NCBI GenBank assembly: GCA_018970025.1
Contig: JAGWXF010000012.1
Coordinates: 1 to 64,000, forward strand
Source of the DNA: Actinomycetales bacterium
GTDB taxonomy: Bacteria > Actinomycetota > Actinomycetes > S36-B12
Direction: 5' to 3'
DNA: 64,000 nt
Both the position numbers and the translations under genes were made by a program. Shown here one piece after another: positions 1 through 9,566 of the stretch. The notes beneath the pieces were generated by a model that did no database searches, was not told the DNA's origin, and worked only from the letters and a program-made list of their open reading frames with translations. Within the stretch, counting starts at the first letter, position 1. The number at the start of each line of letters is the position of its first letter.

Positions 1-295
1 CGGTGACCTTGACCGCGGTGAGCTCCTGACGGTGCCCCTGGCGGCGGCGATAGCCGGTCTTGTTCTTGTACTTCAGGATGTCGATCTTCGGCCCGCGCCG
101 ATGGTCGAGGATCTCGGCGGAGACCGCAGCCTTTGCCAGCGCAGCCTTCTCGGACGTCACGTTCGCGCCATCGACGACGAGCAGCACCGGCAGGCTCACC
201 GAGGCTCCCGGCTCACCCGCCAGTCGGTCCATCACCACGACGTCGCCAACGGCAACCTTCTCCTGGCGGCCGCCAGCGCGCACGATCGCGTACAC
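1..295 (-). CDS. rplU: 50S ribosomal protein L21 (C-terminus cut by window edge)
   Basis: Structural protein of the large ribosomal subunit that binds 23S rRNA. The translation begins [18 protein letters not shown] and contains [20 protein letters not shown], both typical of bacterial L21. About 98 codons are present, so only a few C-terminal residues are missing compared with the usual 101-103. I chose the GTG at 295 because GAGGAG lies five bases upstream; an in-frame GTG at 301 would overlap that ribosome binding site. It follows rne on the same strand, the usual actinobacterial order. Confidence 0.95.
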   Translation of the reverse strand, partial: MYAIVRAGGRQEKVAVGDVVVMDRLAGEPGASVSLPVLLVVDGANVTSEKAALAKAAVSAEILDHRRGPKIDILKYKNKTGYRRRQGHRQELTAVKVT

Positions 296-369
296 CGTCA
301 CTCCTCACATCCGCTCACGACATGTGCTCGTGAGCAACGTCAACGTGCTCCTTGCGGGCAAGCAGGGCT

Positions 370-388
370 GCTCGCCCGCGGGGCGAGC
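370..388 (-). terminator. Hairpin between rne and rplU
   Basis: A perfect 8-bp stem (GCTCGCCC with GGGCGAGC) and 3-nt loop lie 32 bases past the rne stop codon. There is no U-tract, which is common for actinobacterial terminators. It could instead be an RNA-processing site in the rne-rplU leader. Confidence 0.55.
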
Positions 389-419
389 CCCCATAGCGTA
401 CGGAGCCACCCGCAGGGGG

Positions 420-3155
420 TCAAACTGCGCCCTGATCCCCCGGCTCCGGGCGGAGTCCCCAGGGGAGCTCCAGGGGTGCTTCCGGGTCAGCCGCCTCGTC
501 ATCGAGGGGTGCCTCCAGATCGTCCCCATCCTCATCGTCCAGTGGCGCCTCGAGGTCGAACGGCTCGTCATCGTCGACCTCGTCGACCTCGTCGACCTCG
601 TCGGCCTCGTCCTCATCGTCGGCCAGGCCGTCGGCATCGAGGTTCTCCAGATCGAAGGCCAGCCCCGCCCCGCCGCCGGTCTCCGCACGGTCGCCGGGGC
701 CATCCATCAGGTCATCCTGCTCTGCGATGTCACCGGAAGCAGACTCCAGTCCGGCGATGAGCTGATCCTGACCGGTCGACGCGTCCCGGGCCAGCCCATC
801 GGCCGCAGCCAGGGCCCGGGCCGCGACATCGGCCGGATCGACGGCGTTGGCCGGGCGTCGATACCGAGGCGATTCCGGGTGCTCATGGTCGACCGGCGTC
901 ATCGAGACCTTGATCCCGCGGCCGGCGCAGTGCTCGCACGGGACGGAGAACGACTCCAGGAGGCCGGAGCCGATGCGCTTTCGCGTCATCTGCACCAGGC
1001 CGAGCGAGGTCACCTCGGCAACCTGGTGCTTGGTGCGATCACGGCCCAGGCACTCCACCAGCCGGCGCAGCACCAGGTCACGGTTGCTCTCGAGCACCAT
1101 GTCGATGAAGTCCACGACGATGATCCCGCCGATGTCGCGCAGGCGCAGCTGGCGGACGATCTCCTCAGCCGCCTCGAGGTTGTTCCGGGTGACGGTCTGC
1201 TCGAGGTTGCCGCCCTGCCCGGTGAACTTGCCAGTGTTCACGTCCACCACCGTCATCGCCTCGGTGCGATCGATGACCAGCGAGCCGCCCGAGGGCAGCC
1301 ACACCTTTCGGTCCAGGGCCTTGGCCAGCTGCTCATCCACCCGGTATGCGGCGAACAGGTCCTCCGGCGCGACCCAGTGCTCCAGCCGGTCGGCGAGGTC
1401 CGGTGCCACCGAGGTGACGTACGACTCCACGGCCGCCCAGGCCGCCGATCCGGAGACCACCAGCCGCGTGACATCCTCGTTGAAGATGTCGCGGACCACC
1501 TTGATCGCCAGGTCGGGCTCGCTGCTCAGCAGGGTCGGCGGCGACGCGCTCGAGGCGCGGGCGCTGATGTCCTCCCACTGGGCTCGCAGGCGATGGACAT
1601 CCTGCTCCAGGGCCTCCTCCGGCGCGCCCTCGGCAGCGGTGCGCACGATGACCCCGGCCTCCTCGGGCATGACGCGCTTGAGGATGGACTTCAGCCGGCT
1701 GCGCTCCGTGTCGGGCAGCTTGCGACTGATGCCGGTCATCGACCCGTCCGGGACGTAGACCAGGAAGCGCCCTGGGAGCGACACCTGGCTGGTCAGCCGG
1801 GCCCCCTTCTGCCCGACGGGATCCTTGGTCACCTGCACCAGCACCGGGTCGCCGGACTTCAGCGCCAGCTCGATCCGCTTCGGCTGGCCCTCCAGGCCGG
1901 CAGCGTCCCAGTTCACCTCCCCGGCGTACAGCACCGCGTTGCGCCCGCGACCGATATCGACGAACGCCGCTTCCATGCTCGGCAGCACGTTCTGCACCCG
2001 GCCCAGGTAGACATTGCCCACCATCGAGCTCGAGCCACCCCTGGTCACGTAGTGCTCGACCAGGACCCCGTCCTCGAGCACCGCGATCTGGGTGCGATCC
2101 CCCTGCTGGCGGACGGCCATGACCCTGGTCACCGACTCGCGCCTGGCCAGGAACTCAGCCTCGGTCAGGATCGGCGCTCGCCGGCGGCCGGCCTCGCGAC
2201 CCTCGCGACGCCGCTGCTTCTTGGCCTCCAGCCTGGTGGAGCCCTTCAGGGCGCTGGAGTCGTCCGTGCCCTTCGTGCGCGGCTGACGCACCTTGACGAC
2301 CGTGTTGGCCGGGTCGTCGGGCAGGGGCTCGAGGTCATCGGCCCCGCGGCGGCGGCGGCGCCTGCGGCGGCGGGATCCGGCCTCACCGCCCTCGCCGTCA
2401 TCGCCATCCTCGTCGGCGGCGTCATCGCCCCCCTCGTCGGCAGCGTCCTGCGCACCATCTGCCTCGTCGCCCCTGCGCCGGCGGCGCCCGCCCCGGCGAC
2501 GGCGGCGACGGCGGCCGCCCTCCTCGTCCTCATCCGACCCGGCGGCAGGAGCGTCCGCTTCATCGCCCTCGTGGCCCGCCTCGCCGGCCGCATCGCCACT
2601 CGCCTCGGTGCCCTGGACTCCGGCCGGTCGCGCACGACGGCGCCTGCCGGCAGGCTCGCCGGTCGCGGCCGGCTCATCGGCTGGCGCGGCCTCGGGCGGG
2701 GCGATGAACACCGGCGCCACGAAGGCCGGCGTGATCGGGCCCTTCCGGGCTCGGGTCGTGCGCTGGCCGTCCTGGCCGTCCTGGGCCTCGGGCTCCTCCG
2801 GAGTGCTGGGCTCAGCGGTCGGGCGAGCGGCCTTGCGAGCAGTCTTGCGCGCGGTCGTGCGGGCTGCCGGCCGGCCGGACGCGTCGTCCGATGAACCAGC
2901 CGATGAACCGGCGTCACGGACGGACGTATCGGAGGTCGACGTGTCGGACGTCGATGCATCGGACGTCGACGTGTCGGACGTTGGCGCGTCCGGCTTGGGC
3001 GCCGCAGCCTTGGCCGCTCGCTTGCGAGTGGCCTTGGCGGGGGCGTCCGACGCCCCTGCATCAGCGGCGGCCGGCTCGGCCGGGGGGCCCGCTGGGCGGC
3101 GAGCGCTGCGTCGACGGGCTGGTGCTTCCGGCGAACCGGTGTTGTCATCGACCAT
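420..3155 (-). CDS. rne: Ribonuclease E/G family endoribonuclease
   Basis: Single-strand-specific endoribonuclease for mRNA decay and rRNA/tRNA maturation. About 911 residues. Residues 1-340 are low complexity: Ala/Pro/Arg/Asp-rich, with a Ser-Asp-Thr tandem repeat and runs of Arg. The S1 RNA-binding domain follows at about 350-450, then the nuclease core with the metal-binding DVNTG (about 637) and DFIDM motifs, and a CEHCAGRG zinc-link (about 739). A strongly acidic tail with EVDEVD repeats ends the protein. A central core with two disordered arms is the actinobacterial RNase E layout. The start is ATG 3155, preceded by AAGGAG at good spacing; the frame stays open upstream to 3485 but without conservation. 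Confidence 0.93.
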   Translation of the reverse strand: MVDDNTGSPEAPARRRSARRPAGPPAEPAAADAGASDAPAKATRKRAAKAAAPKPDAPTSDTSTSDASTSDTSTSDTSVRDAGSSAGSSDDASGRPAARTTARKTARKAARPTAEPSTPEEPEAQDGQDGQRTTRARKGPITPAFVAPVFIAPPEAAPADEPAATGEPAGRRRRARPAGVQGTEASGDAAGEAGHEGDEADAPAAGSDEDEEGGRRRRRRRGGRRRRRGDEADGAQDAADEGGDDAADEDGDDGEGGEAGSRRRRRRRRRGADDLEPLPDDPANTVVKVRQPRTKGTDDSSALKGSTRLEAKKQRRREGREAGRRRAPILTEAEFLARRESVTRVMAVRQQGDRTQIAVLEDGVLVEHYVTRGGSSSMVGNVYLGRVQNVLPSMEAAFVDIGRGRNAVLYAGEVNWDAAGLEGQPKRIELALKSGDPVLVQVTKDPVGQKGARLTSQVSLPGRFLVYVPDGSMTGISRKLPDTERSRLKSILKRVMPEEAGVIVRTAAEGAPEEALEQDVHRLRAQWEDISARASSASPPTLLSSEPDLAIKVVRDIFNEDVTRLVVSGSAAWAAVESYVTSVAPDLADRLEHWVAPEDLFAAYRVDEQLAKALDRKVWLPSGGSLVIDRTEAMTVVDVNTGKFTGQGGNLEQTVTRNNLEAAEEIVRQLRLRDIGGIIVVDFIDMVLESNRDLVLRRLVECLGRDRTKHQVAEVTSLGLVQMTRKRIGSGLLESFSVPCEHCAGRGIKVSMTPVDHEHPESPRYRRPANAVDPADVAARALAAADGLARDASTGQDQLIAGLESASGDIAEQDDLMDGPGDRAETGGGAGLAFDLENLDADGLADDEDEADEVDEVDEVDDDEPFDLEAPLDDEDGDDLEAPLDDEAADPEAPLELPWGLRPEPGDQGAV
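2924..2984 (-). repeat. 15-bp coding tandem repeat in rne N-terminal arm
   Basis: Roughly four imperfect copies of a 15-bp unit encode successive SDTST-type pentapeptides in the disordered N-terminal arm of RNase E. Because the unit is a multiple of three, copy-number change would keep the frame. Confidence 0.7.
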
Positions 3156-3295
3156 GGGTCGAACTCCTTCAGCGGCGCTCACGCCCGGACGACCGGGGGC
3201 GGCAAGCGCCATTCGGGTGCCGTGCCATGGCGACGCACCGACCAGCGGCGCATCCCCACGACGACGGCACGAAGCCTGGTGGTCCTCGTCTGCTC

Positions 3296-4036
3296 CTAGG
3301 CGCGGTCCTCGGCGAATGGATCGCCGACGGTTCGCTGCCCAGGATCGAGGGGCCCCTGCGCCAGCCTGGTCACCCGAGGGGGCGCTGGCGGCACGAGGTC
3401 GGCCACTCGTCGCAGTGCGGCAAGGACATCGTCGGGTCGTACGGTCGGCGTGCCGTGCCGTACGACTGCCGTGAGTATGGCACACCCGCCCGGGTCCTCC
3501 CCGGCAGGCGCGACGTCCAGGCTCAGGACGGCCCCGCGGGCGTCGAAGGACCGGCGCCCCTGCTTGGTCAGCCGCTCCACGACGACCTCGTCCGCCTCGA
3601 GCAGGGCGCGCGCCGCGGCCGATGCGGCCGCCACGTCGACCTCGGGCAGCTCGATCCGCCAGACGCTGGCCTGCAGGCGTGCCACGAAGTCCGGAGTCCG
3701 GGCCACCACCACCTCGATGACGTCCAGGCCGGGCGGCAGCGCATCATCGAGGGCCTGGCGCAGCCGGTGCGGATCGCATGCCGCTTGCAACCCGATCTCG
3801 AGGTACTCCGCCTCGCTGGCCGAGCCGGTCGGGGCCGCGTTCGCATACGACACCTTCGGGTGCGGGGAGAAGCCGGCGCTGAAGGCGATCGGGACACCGG
3901 CCCGGCGCAGGGCACGCTCGAAGGCCCGCTGGAAGTCGCGGTGGGATGAGAAGCGGAGCCTGCCCCGCTTGGCATACCGCAGGCGAAGCCGCTGGACGGT
4001 GGGGGCGACGTCGCGGTCGGGCGCCTGACGGCTCAC
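3296..4036 (-). CDS. TIGR03936 family (DUF2344) radical SAM-associated protein
   Basis: About 246 residues. The N-terminus has RLRYAKRGRLRFSSHRD and AFSAGFSPHPKVSYANA, the signature of the DUF2344/TIGR03936 family, which accompanies the TIGR03960 radical SAM protein in Gram-positive bacteria. Molecular function is not established. The GTG start overlaps the TGA stop of the radical SAM gene (GTGA), so translation is probably coupled. Downstream is a 140-bp gap before rne. Confidence 0.85.
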   Translation of the reverse strand: MSRQAPDRDVAPTVQRLRLRYAKRGRLRFSSHRDFQRAFERALRRAGVPIAFSAGFSPHPKVSYANAAPTGSASEAEYLEIGLQAACDPHRLRQALDDALPPGLDVIEVVVARTPDFVARLQASVWRIELPEVDVAAASAAARALLEADEVVVERLTKQGRRSFDARGAVLSLDVAPAGEDPGGCAILTAVVRHGTPTVRPDDVLAALRRVADLVPPAPPRVTRLAQGPLDPGQRTVGDPFAEDRA

Positions 4037-6015
4037 GACCCGGCGAGGACCGAGCCGACGGAGGCCCGTGCCGTCGGCATGGGCAGATCGACCACGCCGG
4101 TCGGCCCGACCTGGATCTGCGTCCCGAGCTGGTCGCAGACCCCGCAGTCGAAGCACGGTGTCCAGCGGCAGTCGTCCACCGCGACCTCGTCCAGGGCGTC
4201 CTGCCAGTCCTCCCACAGCCACTCGGCGTCCAGGCCCGCGTCCAGGTGATCCCAGGGCAGCACCTCGGTGCGATCGCGCTCCCTGGTGGTGAACCAGTCG
4301 ACGTCCACGCCCGTCCCGGCCAGGGCGATCTGGCTGGCCTGCATCCAGCGATCGAAGCTGAAGTGCTCGCTCCAGCCGTCGAATCGTGCGCCGTCGCGCC
4401 AGGCCTGCTCGATCGCGCGGCCCACCCGTCGGTCGCCCCTGGACAGCAGGCCCTCCACGATGCCGGGCTTGCCGTCGTGATAGCGAAGCCCGATCGCCTT
4501 GCCATACTCCCGGTCGGCCCGAATCGCATCGCGCAGCTGCATCAGCCGCGCGTCGGTCGAGGCATGGTCCAGCTGGGCGGCCCACTGGAACGGGGTATGC
4601 GGCTTGGGGACGAACCCGCCGATGGAGACGGTGCAGCGGATATCGCGCCTGCCGGTTGCCTCGCGGCCGGCCTTGATCACCTCCCGCGCCAGGGTCGCGA
4701 TCTGCAGGACGTCGGCATCGGTCTCCGTCGGCAGGCCGCACATGAAGTAGAGCTTCACCTGGCGCCAGCCGGCGGCATACGCGGTGGTCACCGTGCGGAT
4801 GAGGTCCTCCTCGGTGACCAGCTTGTTGATCACCCGGCGGATGCGCTCGCTGCCCCCCTCCGGGGCGAAGGTCAGGCCGCTGCGCCTGCCATTGCGCGAC
4901 AGCTCATTGGCCAGGTCGACGTTGAACGCGTCGACGCGCGTGCTCGGCAGCGACAGGGCCGTCTGGGTGCCCTCATAGCGATCGGCCAGGTTCCGGGCCA
5001 CATCGCCGATCTCGGAGTGGTCGGCACTGGACAGCGAGAGCAGGCCGACTTCCTCGTACCCCGTCCTGCGCAGGCCGTTGTCGACCATCGCCGCGATCCC
5101 GGTGATGCTGCGCTCGCGCACCGGGCGGGTGATCATCCCCGCCTGGCAGAACCGGCAGCCGCGGGTGCAGCCACGGAAGATCTCCACGCTCATCCGCTCG
5201 TGGACGGTCTCGGCGAGGGGCACCAGGGGCTGCTTGGGGTACGGCCAGGCATCGAGGTCCATCAGGGTGTGCTTGCGCACGCGCCACGGGACATCGGGCC
5301 GGCTCGGCGCCACCCGCTGGATGCGTCCGTCCGGCAGGTAGTGCACGTCGTAGAACGCCGGGACGTAGACGCTGCCCGTCCTGGCCAGCTCCAGGAGCAG
5401 CCCCTGGCGGCCGCCCGGGCGGCCCTGCGCCTTCCAGGCCTGCACCAGGTCGGTGATGAGCAGGACGGCCTGCTCCCCGTCGCCGAGCACTGCGGCGTCG
5501 ATGAAGTCCGCGATCGGCTCGGGGTTGAAGGCGGCATGCCCGCCGGCGATGACCACCGGATGGCCCTCGTCACGGCTGGCCGCCTGCAGCGGGATGCCGG
5601 CGAGATCCAGGGCCGTGAGCATGTTCGTGTAGCCGAGCTCGGTGGCGAATGACACCCCGAGCAGGTCGAAGTCGCCGACCGGGCGGTGGCCGTCGACGGT
5701 GAACTGGGGCACGCCGTGCTCGCGCATCAGTGCCTCGAGATCGGGCCACACGGCGTACGTGCGCTCGGCGAGGGCGTCCTGGCGCTCGTTGATGATCTCG
5801 TACAGGATCTGCACGCCCTGGTTCGGGGCGCCCACCTCATAGGCATCCGGGTACATCAGGGCCCAGTGGACCTCGACCGCATCCCACGGCTTCAGCGTGG
5901 CGTTGAGCTCGCCGCCGACGTACTGGATGGGCTTGGAGACCTGCGGCAGCAGTCGCTCGAGGCGGTCGAAGACGCTCTCGCCCCGCGCTGCCTGCTGTGG
6001 GACCGTGATCGTCAT
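4033..6015 (-). CDS. TIGR03960 family B12-binding radical SAM protein
   Basis: A 660-residue protein. The N-terminal half carries a cobalamin-binding-like domain (VHWALMYPDAYEVGAPNQG and GGHAAFNPEPIADFIDA). The radical SAM core starts near residue 280 with GCTRGCRFC, the CxxxCxxC cluster that binds [4Fe-4S] and SAM. The C-terminus has a Cys-rich CFDCGVCDQLG segment that could hold another cluster. The substrate is unknown. It is translationally coupled to the DUF2344 gene. The ATG lies 6 nt after a TAGGAT -10 hexamer (6027 to 6022 on minus), so the transcript is probably leaderless. Confidence 0.88.
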   Translation of the reverse strand: MTITVPQQAARGESVFDRLERLLPQVSKPIQYVGGELNATLKPWDAVEVHWALMYPDAYEVGAPNQGVQILYEIINERQDALAERTYAVWPDLEALMREHGVPQFTVDGHRPVGDFDLLGVSFATELGYTNMLTALDLAGIPLQAASRDEGHPVVIAGGHAAFNPEPIADFIDAAVLGDGEQAVLLITDLVQAWKAQGRPGGRQGLLLELARTGSVYVPAFYDVHYLPDGRIQRVAPSRPDVPWRVRKHTLMDLDAWPYPKQPLVPLAETVHERMSVEIFRGCTRGCRFCQAGMITRPVRERSITGIAAMVDNGLRRTGYEEVGLLSLSSADHSEIGDVARNLADRYEGTQTALSLPSTRVDAFNVDLANELSRNGRRSGLTFAPEGGSERIRRVINKLVTEEDLIRTVTTAYAAGWRQVKLYFMCGLPTETDADVLQIATLAREVIKAGREATGRRDIRCTVSIGGFVPKPHTPFQWAAQLDHASTDARLMQLRDAIRADREYGKAIGLRYHDGKPGIVEGLLSRGDRRVGRAIEQAWRDGARFDGWSEHFSFDRWMQASQIALAGTGVDVDWFTTRERDRTEVLPWDHLDAGLDAEWLWEDWQDALDEVAVDDCRWTPCFDCGVCDQLGTQIQVGPTGVVDLPMPTARASVGSVLAGS

Positions 6016-6021
6016 CCCGGC

Positions 6022-6027
6022 ATCCTA
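6022..6027 (-). promoter_or_regulatory. Predicted -10 of a leaderless promoter for the radical SAM pair
   Basis: TAGGAT is followed by six bases and then the ATG at 6015. The spacing puts the transcription start on the start codon. No clear -35 was seen. Confidence 0.45.
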
Positions 6028-6034
6028 TGCAGGA

Positions 6035-7219
6035 CTACGGCGCATTCCTGCGGCTGTGCAGGCGGACGTTCTGCAGCAGCCCGACGGCTATCCAGGTGGC
6101 CATCATCGACGTGCCTCCGGACGACACGAATGGCAGGGGGATGCCGGTGATCGGCATGATGCCCAGGCACATCCCGATGTTCTCGAACATCTGGAAGCCC
6201 AGCCAGGCGACGATCCCGGTCGCGACCAGCCGGCCGTAGAGGTCGTCCGCATTCTTGGCGATCAGCACCGCACGCCACAGGACGATCGCCAGCAGCCCGA
6301 TCAGCAGGACCGAGCCGATGAAGCCGAGCTCCTCCCCGACCACGGTGAACACGAAGTCGCTCTCGTTCACCGGCACGAACCTGCCCTGCGTCTGCGGGCC
6401 CTCGAACAGGCCGTAGCCGAACCAGCCGCCGCCGCCGATGGCGATGCGCGCCTGGGTGGAGTTGTACGAGGCGCTCCCGGCATCGGCCGTCGGGTTGATG
6501 AAGGACGTCAGGCGGGCGATCTGGTACTCCTTGAGCAGGCCGAGCCTGACGATGAGGAACACCGAGATGACCGCGCCACCGATGAGCCCGAGGACCCACC
6601 GGGTGCGCGCACCGCTGACCGCGATGATCGACAGGGCCACCGATCCCAGGATCAGCACGGTGCCGGTGTCGTTCTGCGCCAGGATGATCATCAGCGGCAC
6701 GCCGGCGACGGCGAGCGAGAGCAGCACGTCGCGGTCCTGGGGCTCGGAGCTGTTGGTGTCCTTCTCCGCGAGGATCACCGCCATCATCAAGATGACGGCC
6801 ACCTTGGCGAACTCCGAGGGCTGGACGGTGAATCCCCCCGGCATGTCGATCCAGGCGCGGGCACCGGCGATGGTGGTCCCGACTCCCGGCAGGAACACCA
6901 CGAGCAGGGCCAGGACCGACAGGCCGTACAGCACCGGGGTGTAGGCGCGCAGCCACCGATAGTCCAGGCGCGAGGCCAGCGATCCCAGGGCCAGCGCCAG
7001 GATGACATTGATCAGGTGCCGCTTGAGGTAGGACTGCGGGTCGTTGTCGGATGCCATGTCCGCCCGGCTCGCTGACCACACCAGCAGCGACCCGTAGATC
7101 GTCACGCCCAGGGCCGCCACCATCAAGGTCCAGTCCATCTCGCGCCAGTACGCGATGCCTCGCTGGCGGCTCGGGGCGACCGGTCGGGAGGTGACGTCGA
7201 CTGCCTGGTAGCTGCTCAC
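6035..7219 (-). CDS. rodA: Peptidoglycan glycosyltransferase RodA (SEDS family)
   Basis: Integral membrane SEDS polymerase (394 residues, about ten hydrophobic segments) that polymerises lipid II for side-wall growth together with its class B PBP. Family features include WRHLINV-like segments, GGFTVQPSEFAKVAVI, ASYNSTQARIAIGGGGWFG, ENIGMCLGIMPITGIPLPFVSSGGTS and a C-terminal MATWIAVGLLQNVRL. The GTG start overlaps the mrdA stop (GTGA), so PBP2 and RodA are translationally coupled. It is the last gene of the mre cluster. Confidence 0.93.
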   Translation of the reverse strand: MSSYQAVDVTSRPVAPSRQRGIAYWREMDWTLMVAALGVTIYGSLLVWSASRADMASDNDPQSYLKRHLINVILALALGSLASRLDYRWLRAYTPVLYGLSVLALLVVFLPGVGTTIAGARAWIDMPGGFTVQPSEFAKVAVILMMAVILAEKDTNSSEPQDRDVLLSLAVAGVPLMIILAQNDTGTVLILGSVALSIIAVSGARTRWVLGLIGGAVISVFLIVRLGLLKEYQIARLTSFINPTADAGSASYNSTQARIAIGGGGWFGYGLFEGPQTQGRFVPVNESDFVFTVVGEELGFIGSVLLIGLLAIVLWRAVLIAKNADDLYGRLVATGIVAWLGFQMFENIGMCLGIMPITGIPLPFVSSGGTSMMATWIAVGLLQNVRLHSRRNAP

Positions 7220-9399
7220 TGCGGTACCTCCTGGGAGACCCTGCCGGGAACCGACCCGGGATCAGCTCCCGCGTCGGCGGCGAAGCCGGACCGCTGACCT
7301 GGCGGGATGACCGGGGTCCCGTCGACCCGCACCCTGGGCAGTTCCTTGCGCGGCGCGCCCCCGATCAGGACGCTGCGAGCCGGGTCGACGGTCGTTCCAT
7401 CGATGCCGAACAGCGCCTCGTAGATCCCGCGCACGCTGGGCCCGGAGGTGCGCGATCCGGTCCCGCCCTGGGTGACCATCATCACCACGGCATACCTGGG
7501 ATCGTTCGCGGGGGCGTAGGACGCGAACCATGACGTCGCGACCTTGTTGCCGGTCACCTGGGCGGAGCCGGTCTTGGACGCCACCGGGATGACGTCGAGC
7601 GGGAATCCGGCAAAGGGCTCCTTGCCGGACCCAGCCTCGGTCACCCCTGGCAGCGCCTGGCGCAGGAAGCTGATGGTCGACTTCGGGGCGTCGACGCGAT
7701 CCTTGATCACCGGCTTGAACTCCTTGACCACCGTGCCGTCCGGCGACATGATCGCCTTCACCACCCGCGGCTGATACACCTTGCCCCCATTGGCGATCGC
7801 GGCGTAGACCATGGCCATCTGCAGCGGCGTGACCGCGGTGTCGCCCTGGCCGATGGCCGCGTTCAGGGCATCGCCCTCGCGCCATCGGAAGCCGTCCGCG
7901 CAATTCTCCTTGTCCAGGGCGGTGTAGTAGTCGGCGAGGGCGGGATCGGTCTTGCGCGTCTGGGGATAGCCCTCGACCGCGTTCTTGCACCAGGTCTCCT
8001 TGCGCTCCTCCCAGTTCTTGACCTTGAACTCCCGGCTCGACACCCGGCCCGCCGACTCCCCTGGCAGGTCGATGCCGGTGCGCTGGCCCAGGCCGAAGGA
8101 TCGCGCGGCATCAGCGATGGGGTCCGGGGAGTCCTTGTTCGCATTCGGCCCGCCGGCCTGCAGCCACATGCGGTCGGCGATGCCGTAGAACACCGTGTTG
8201 CAGGAGACCTCCAGGGCCCGCGACAGGGAGATGCTGCCGTAGGCAGCGGACTCGAAGTTGCGGAAGACCTGGGTCCCGAGCTTGAGCTGATTGGGGCACT
8301 TGTAGTCGCCATAGAGATTGAAGCCGTCCTTGCCTGCGGCAGCGGTGCTGATGACCTTGAAGGTCGACCCCGGCGCGAACAGGCCCTGGATGGCATTGGA
8401 CGACAGCGAGTCGGAGTCCATGAGCTCCTTGTACTGCTTCTTGGTGACCCCGCCGACCCAGATGGCCGGATCGTAGGTGGGATAGCTCGCCATCGCCAGG
8501 ATGTTCCCGTTGCGGACGTCGACCACGACGGCTGCCCCCGAGTCACCCGGGTAGCCCTGCGCCTGCGCCCGCTGGATCGCGAGCACCAGCTGCTCCTCCA
8601 CGGCCGACTGCAGCTCGGCGTCGATCGTGGTCACCAGGTAGTTGCCGGGCATCGCCGGGCGCTCGTTCAGGGTCCCGGTGACCCTGCCGGAGGTGTCGAC
8701 CTCCAGCGTCGTCACCGCTGGCTTGCCGCGAAGCGTCTTGTCGTACTCCGCCTCCAGCCCGGATCGGCCGACGACATCGGTACGGCGGAGCCGGTCGAAC
8801 TTCTTGCTGTCGCCCTGCTTGGCCAGCTGATCCTCGGTCACCGGGCCGAGGTAGCCGAGCACGTGCGCGGCATTGACGTTGAACGGCGCGGGGTAGATGC
8901 GGATCGCGTCCAGCCGGGCCGTGACCCCCGGGAACTCGATGCGGCGCTCCATCAGCTCCAGGGCAGTGGTCGTCTTCACGTCACGGGCGATCGGGATCGG
9001 CTGGTAGGGCGAGCCGTTCCAGCACACCGGCGGGGGCTTGGCGCCCTCGTCACCGCACGTCTTGAGTCGGTCGGAGATCTGCTCGGCCGGGATGTCCAGG
9101 ATGTCTGCCAGCTTGGCGATCACCGCCTTGCCCTTGTCGGGCTCGCGCTGGAGCGTGACGCGGTCGATCGTCACGACCAGGGAAGTGCGGTTGGCGACCA
9201 GGGGCCGGCCCGCCTGATCGAGGATGAGCCCGCGGACGGCGGGGGTCGCCACCTCCCGCATGGTGTTGCTCTTGGCCGCAACCCGGTAGGTGTTGCCGCT
9301 GAGGATCTGCAGGTAGAACAGGCGCCCGACCAGGGTGAGCAGCATCGAGCCGACCAGGACACCGAGGATGAGCAGGCGCAGCGTCGAGCGCTGGGTCAT
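7216..9399 (-). CDS. mrdA: Penicillin-binding protein 2 (class B transpeptidase)
   Basis: Membrane-anchored transpeptidase (727 residues) for lateral wall synthesis, partner of RodA. One N-terminal membrane anchor (LLILGVLVGSMLLTLVG) is followed by the PBP dimerisation domain (DQAGRPLVANRTSLVV) and the transpeptidase domain. Active-site motifs are visible: STFK (catalytic Ser about 345), SCN (SxN) and KTG (about 608, in ASKTGSAQV). The ATG at 9399 has a strong AAGGAGGGG upstream. It is separated from mreD by 167 bp that hold a hairpin, so it may have its own promoter. Confidence 0.93.
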   Translation of the reverse strand: MTQRSTLRLLILGVLVGSMLLTLVGRLFYLQILSGNTYRVAAKSNTMREVATPAVRGLILDQAGRPLVANRTSLVVTIDRVTLQREPDKGKAVIAKLADILDIPAEQISDRLKTCGDEGAKPPPVCWNGSPYQPIPIARDVKTTTALELMERRIEFPGVTARLDAIRIYPAPFNVNAAHVLGYLGPVTEDQLAKQGDSKKFDRLRRTDVVGRSGLEAEYDKTLRGKPAVTTLEVDTSGRVTGTLNERPAMPGNYLVTTIDAELQSAVEEQLVLAIQRAQAQGYPGDSGAAVVVDVRNGNILAMASYPTYDPAIWVGGVTKKQYKELMDSDSLSSNAIQGLFAPGSTFKVISTAAAGKDGFNLYGDYKCPNQLKLGTQVFRNFESAAYGSISLSRALEVSCNTVFYGIADRMWLQAGGPNANKDSPDPIADAARSFGLGQRTGIDLPGESAGRVSSREFKVKNWEERKETWCKNAVEGYPQTRKTDPALADYYTALDKENCADGFRWREGDALNAAIGQGDTAVTPLQMAMVYAAIANGGKVYQPRVVKAIMSPDGTVVKEFKPVIKDRVDAPKSTISFLRQALPGVTEAGSGKEPFAGFPLDVIPVASKTGSAQVTGNKVATSWFASYAPANDPRYAVVMMVTQGGTGSRTSGPSVRGIYEALFGIDGTTVDPARSVLIGGAPRKELPRVRVDGTPVIPPGQRSGFAADAGADPGSVPGRVSQEVPQ

Positions 9400-9441
9400 G
9401 CCATCCCCTCCTTCACAGGTGCTCGTCCCTCCGCTGTCGCA

Positions 9442-9457
9442 CCCCGCATCCGCGGGG
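9442..9457 (-). terminator. Hairpin in the mreD-mrdA gap
   Basis: A 6-bp perfect stem (CCCCGC/GCGGGG) with a 4-nt loop lies in the only long gap of the mre operon (9400-9566). It may attenuate transcription between mreD and mrdA. Nothing else recognisable is in this gap. Confidence 0.4.
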
Positions 9458-9566
9458 CGGCACGCCTGCGAGCCCGCGTCGGGAGCACAGGCTCACGGTA
9501 CGACGCTGACGGGCCCGACCCGGTTCCCGACGTGCCGCGGCCCCGGAACCCGAGCGCGATCGTCCC

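Noticed and set aside
60-2894. A 944-codon open frame on plus antisense to rne, and similar long antisense frames across the window
   Set aside because: The frame is antisense to a clear RNase E with conserved motifs. In DNA of this GC content long antisense frames arise from the codon bias of the true gene; the translation is Arg/Pro/Ala-rich with no recognisable domain.
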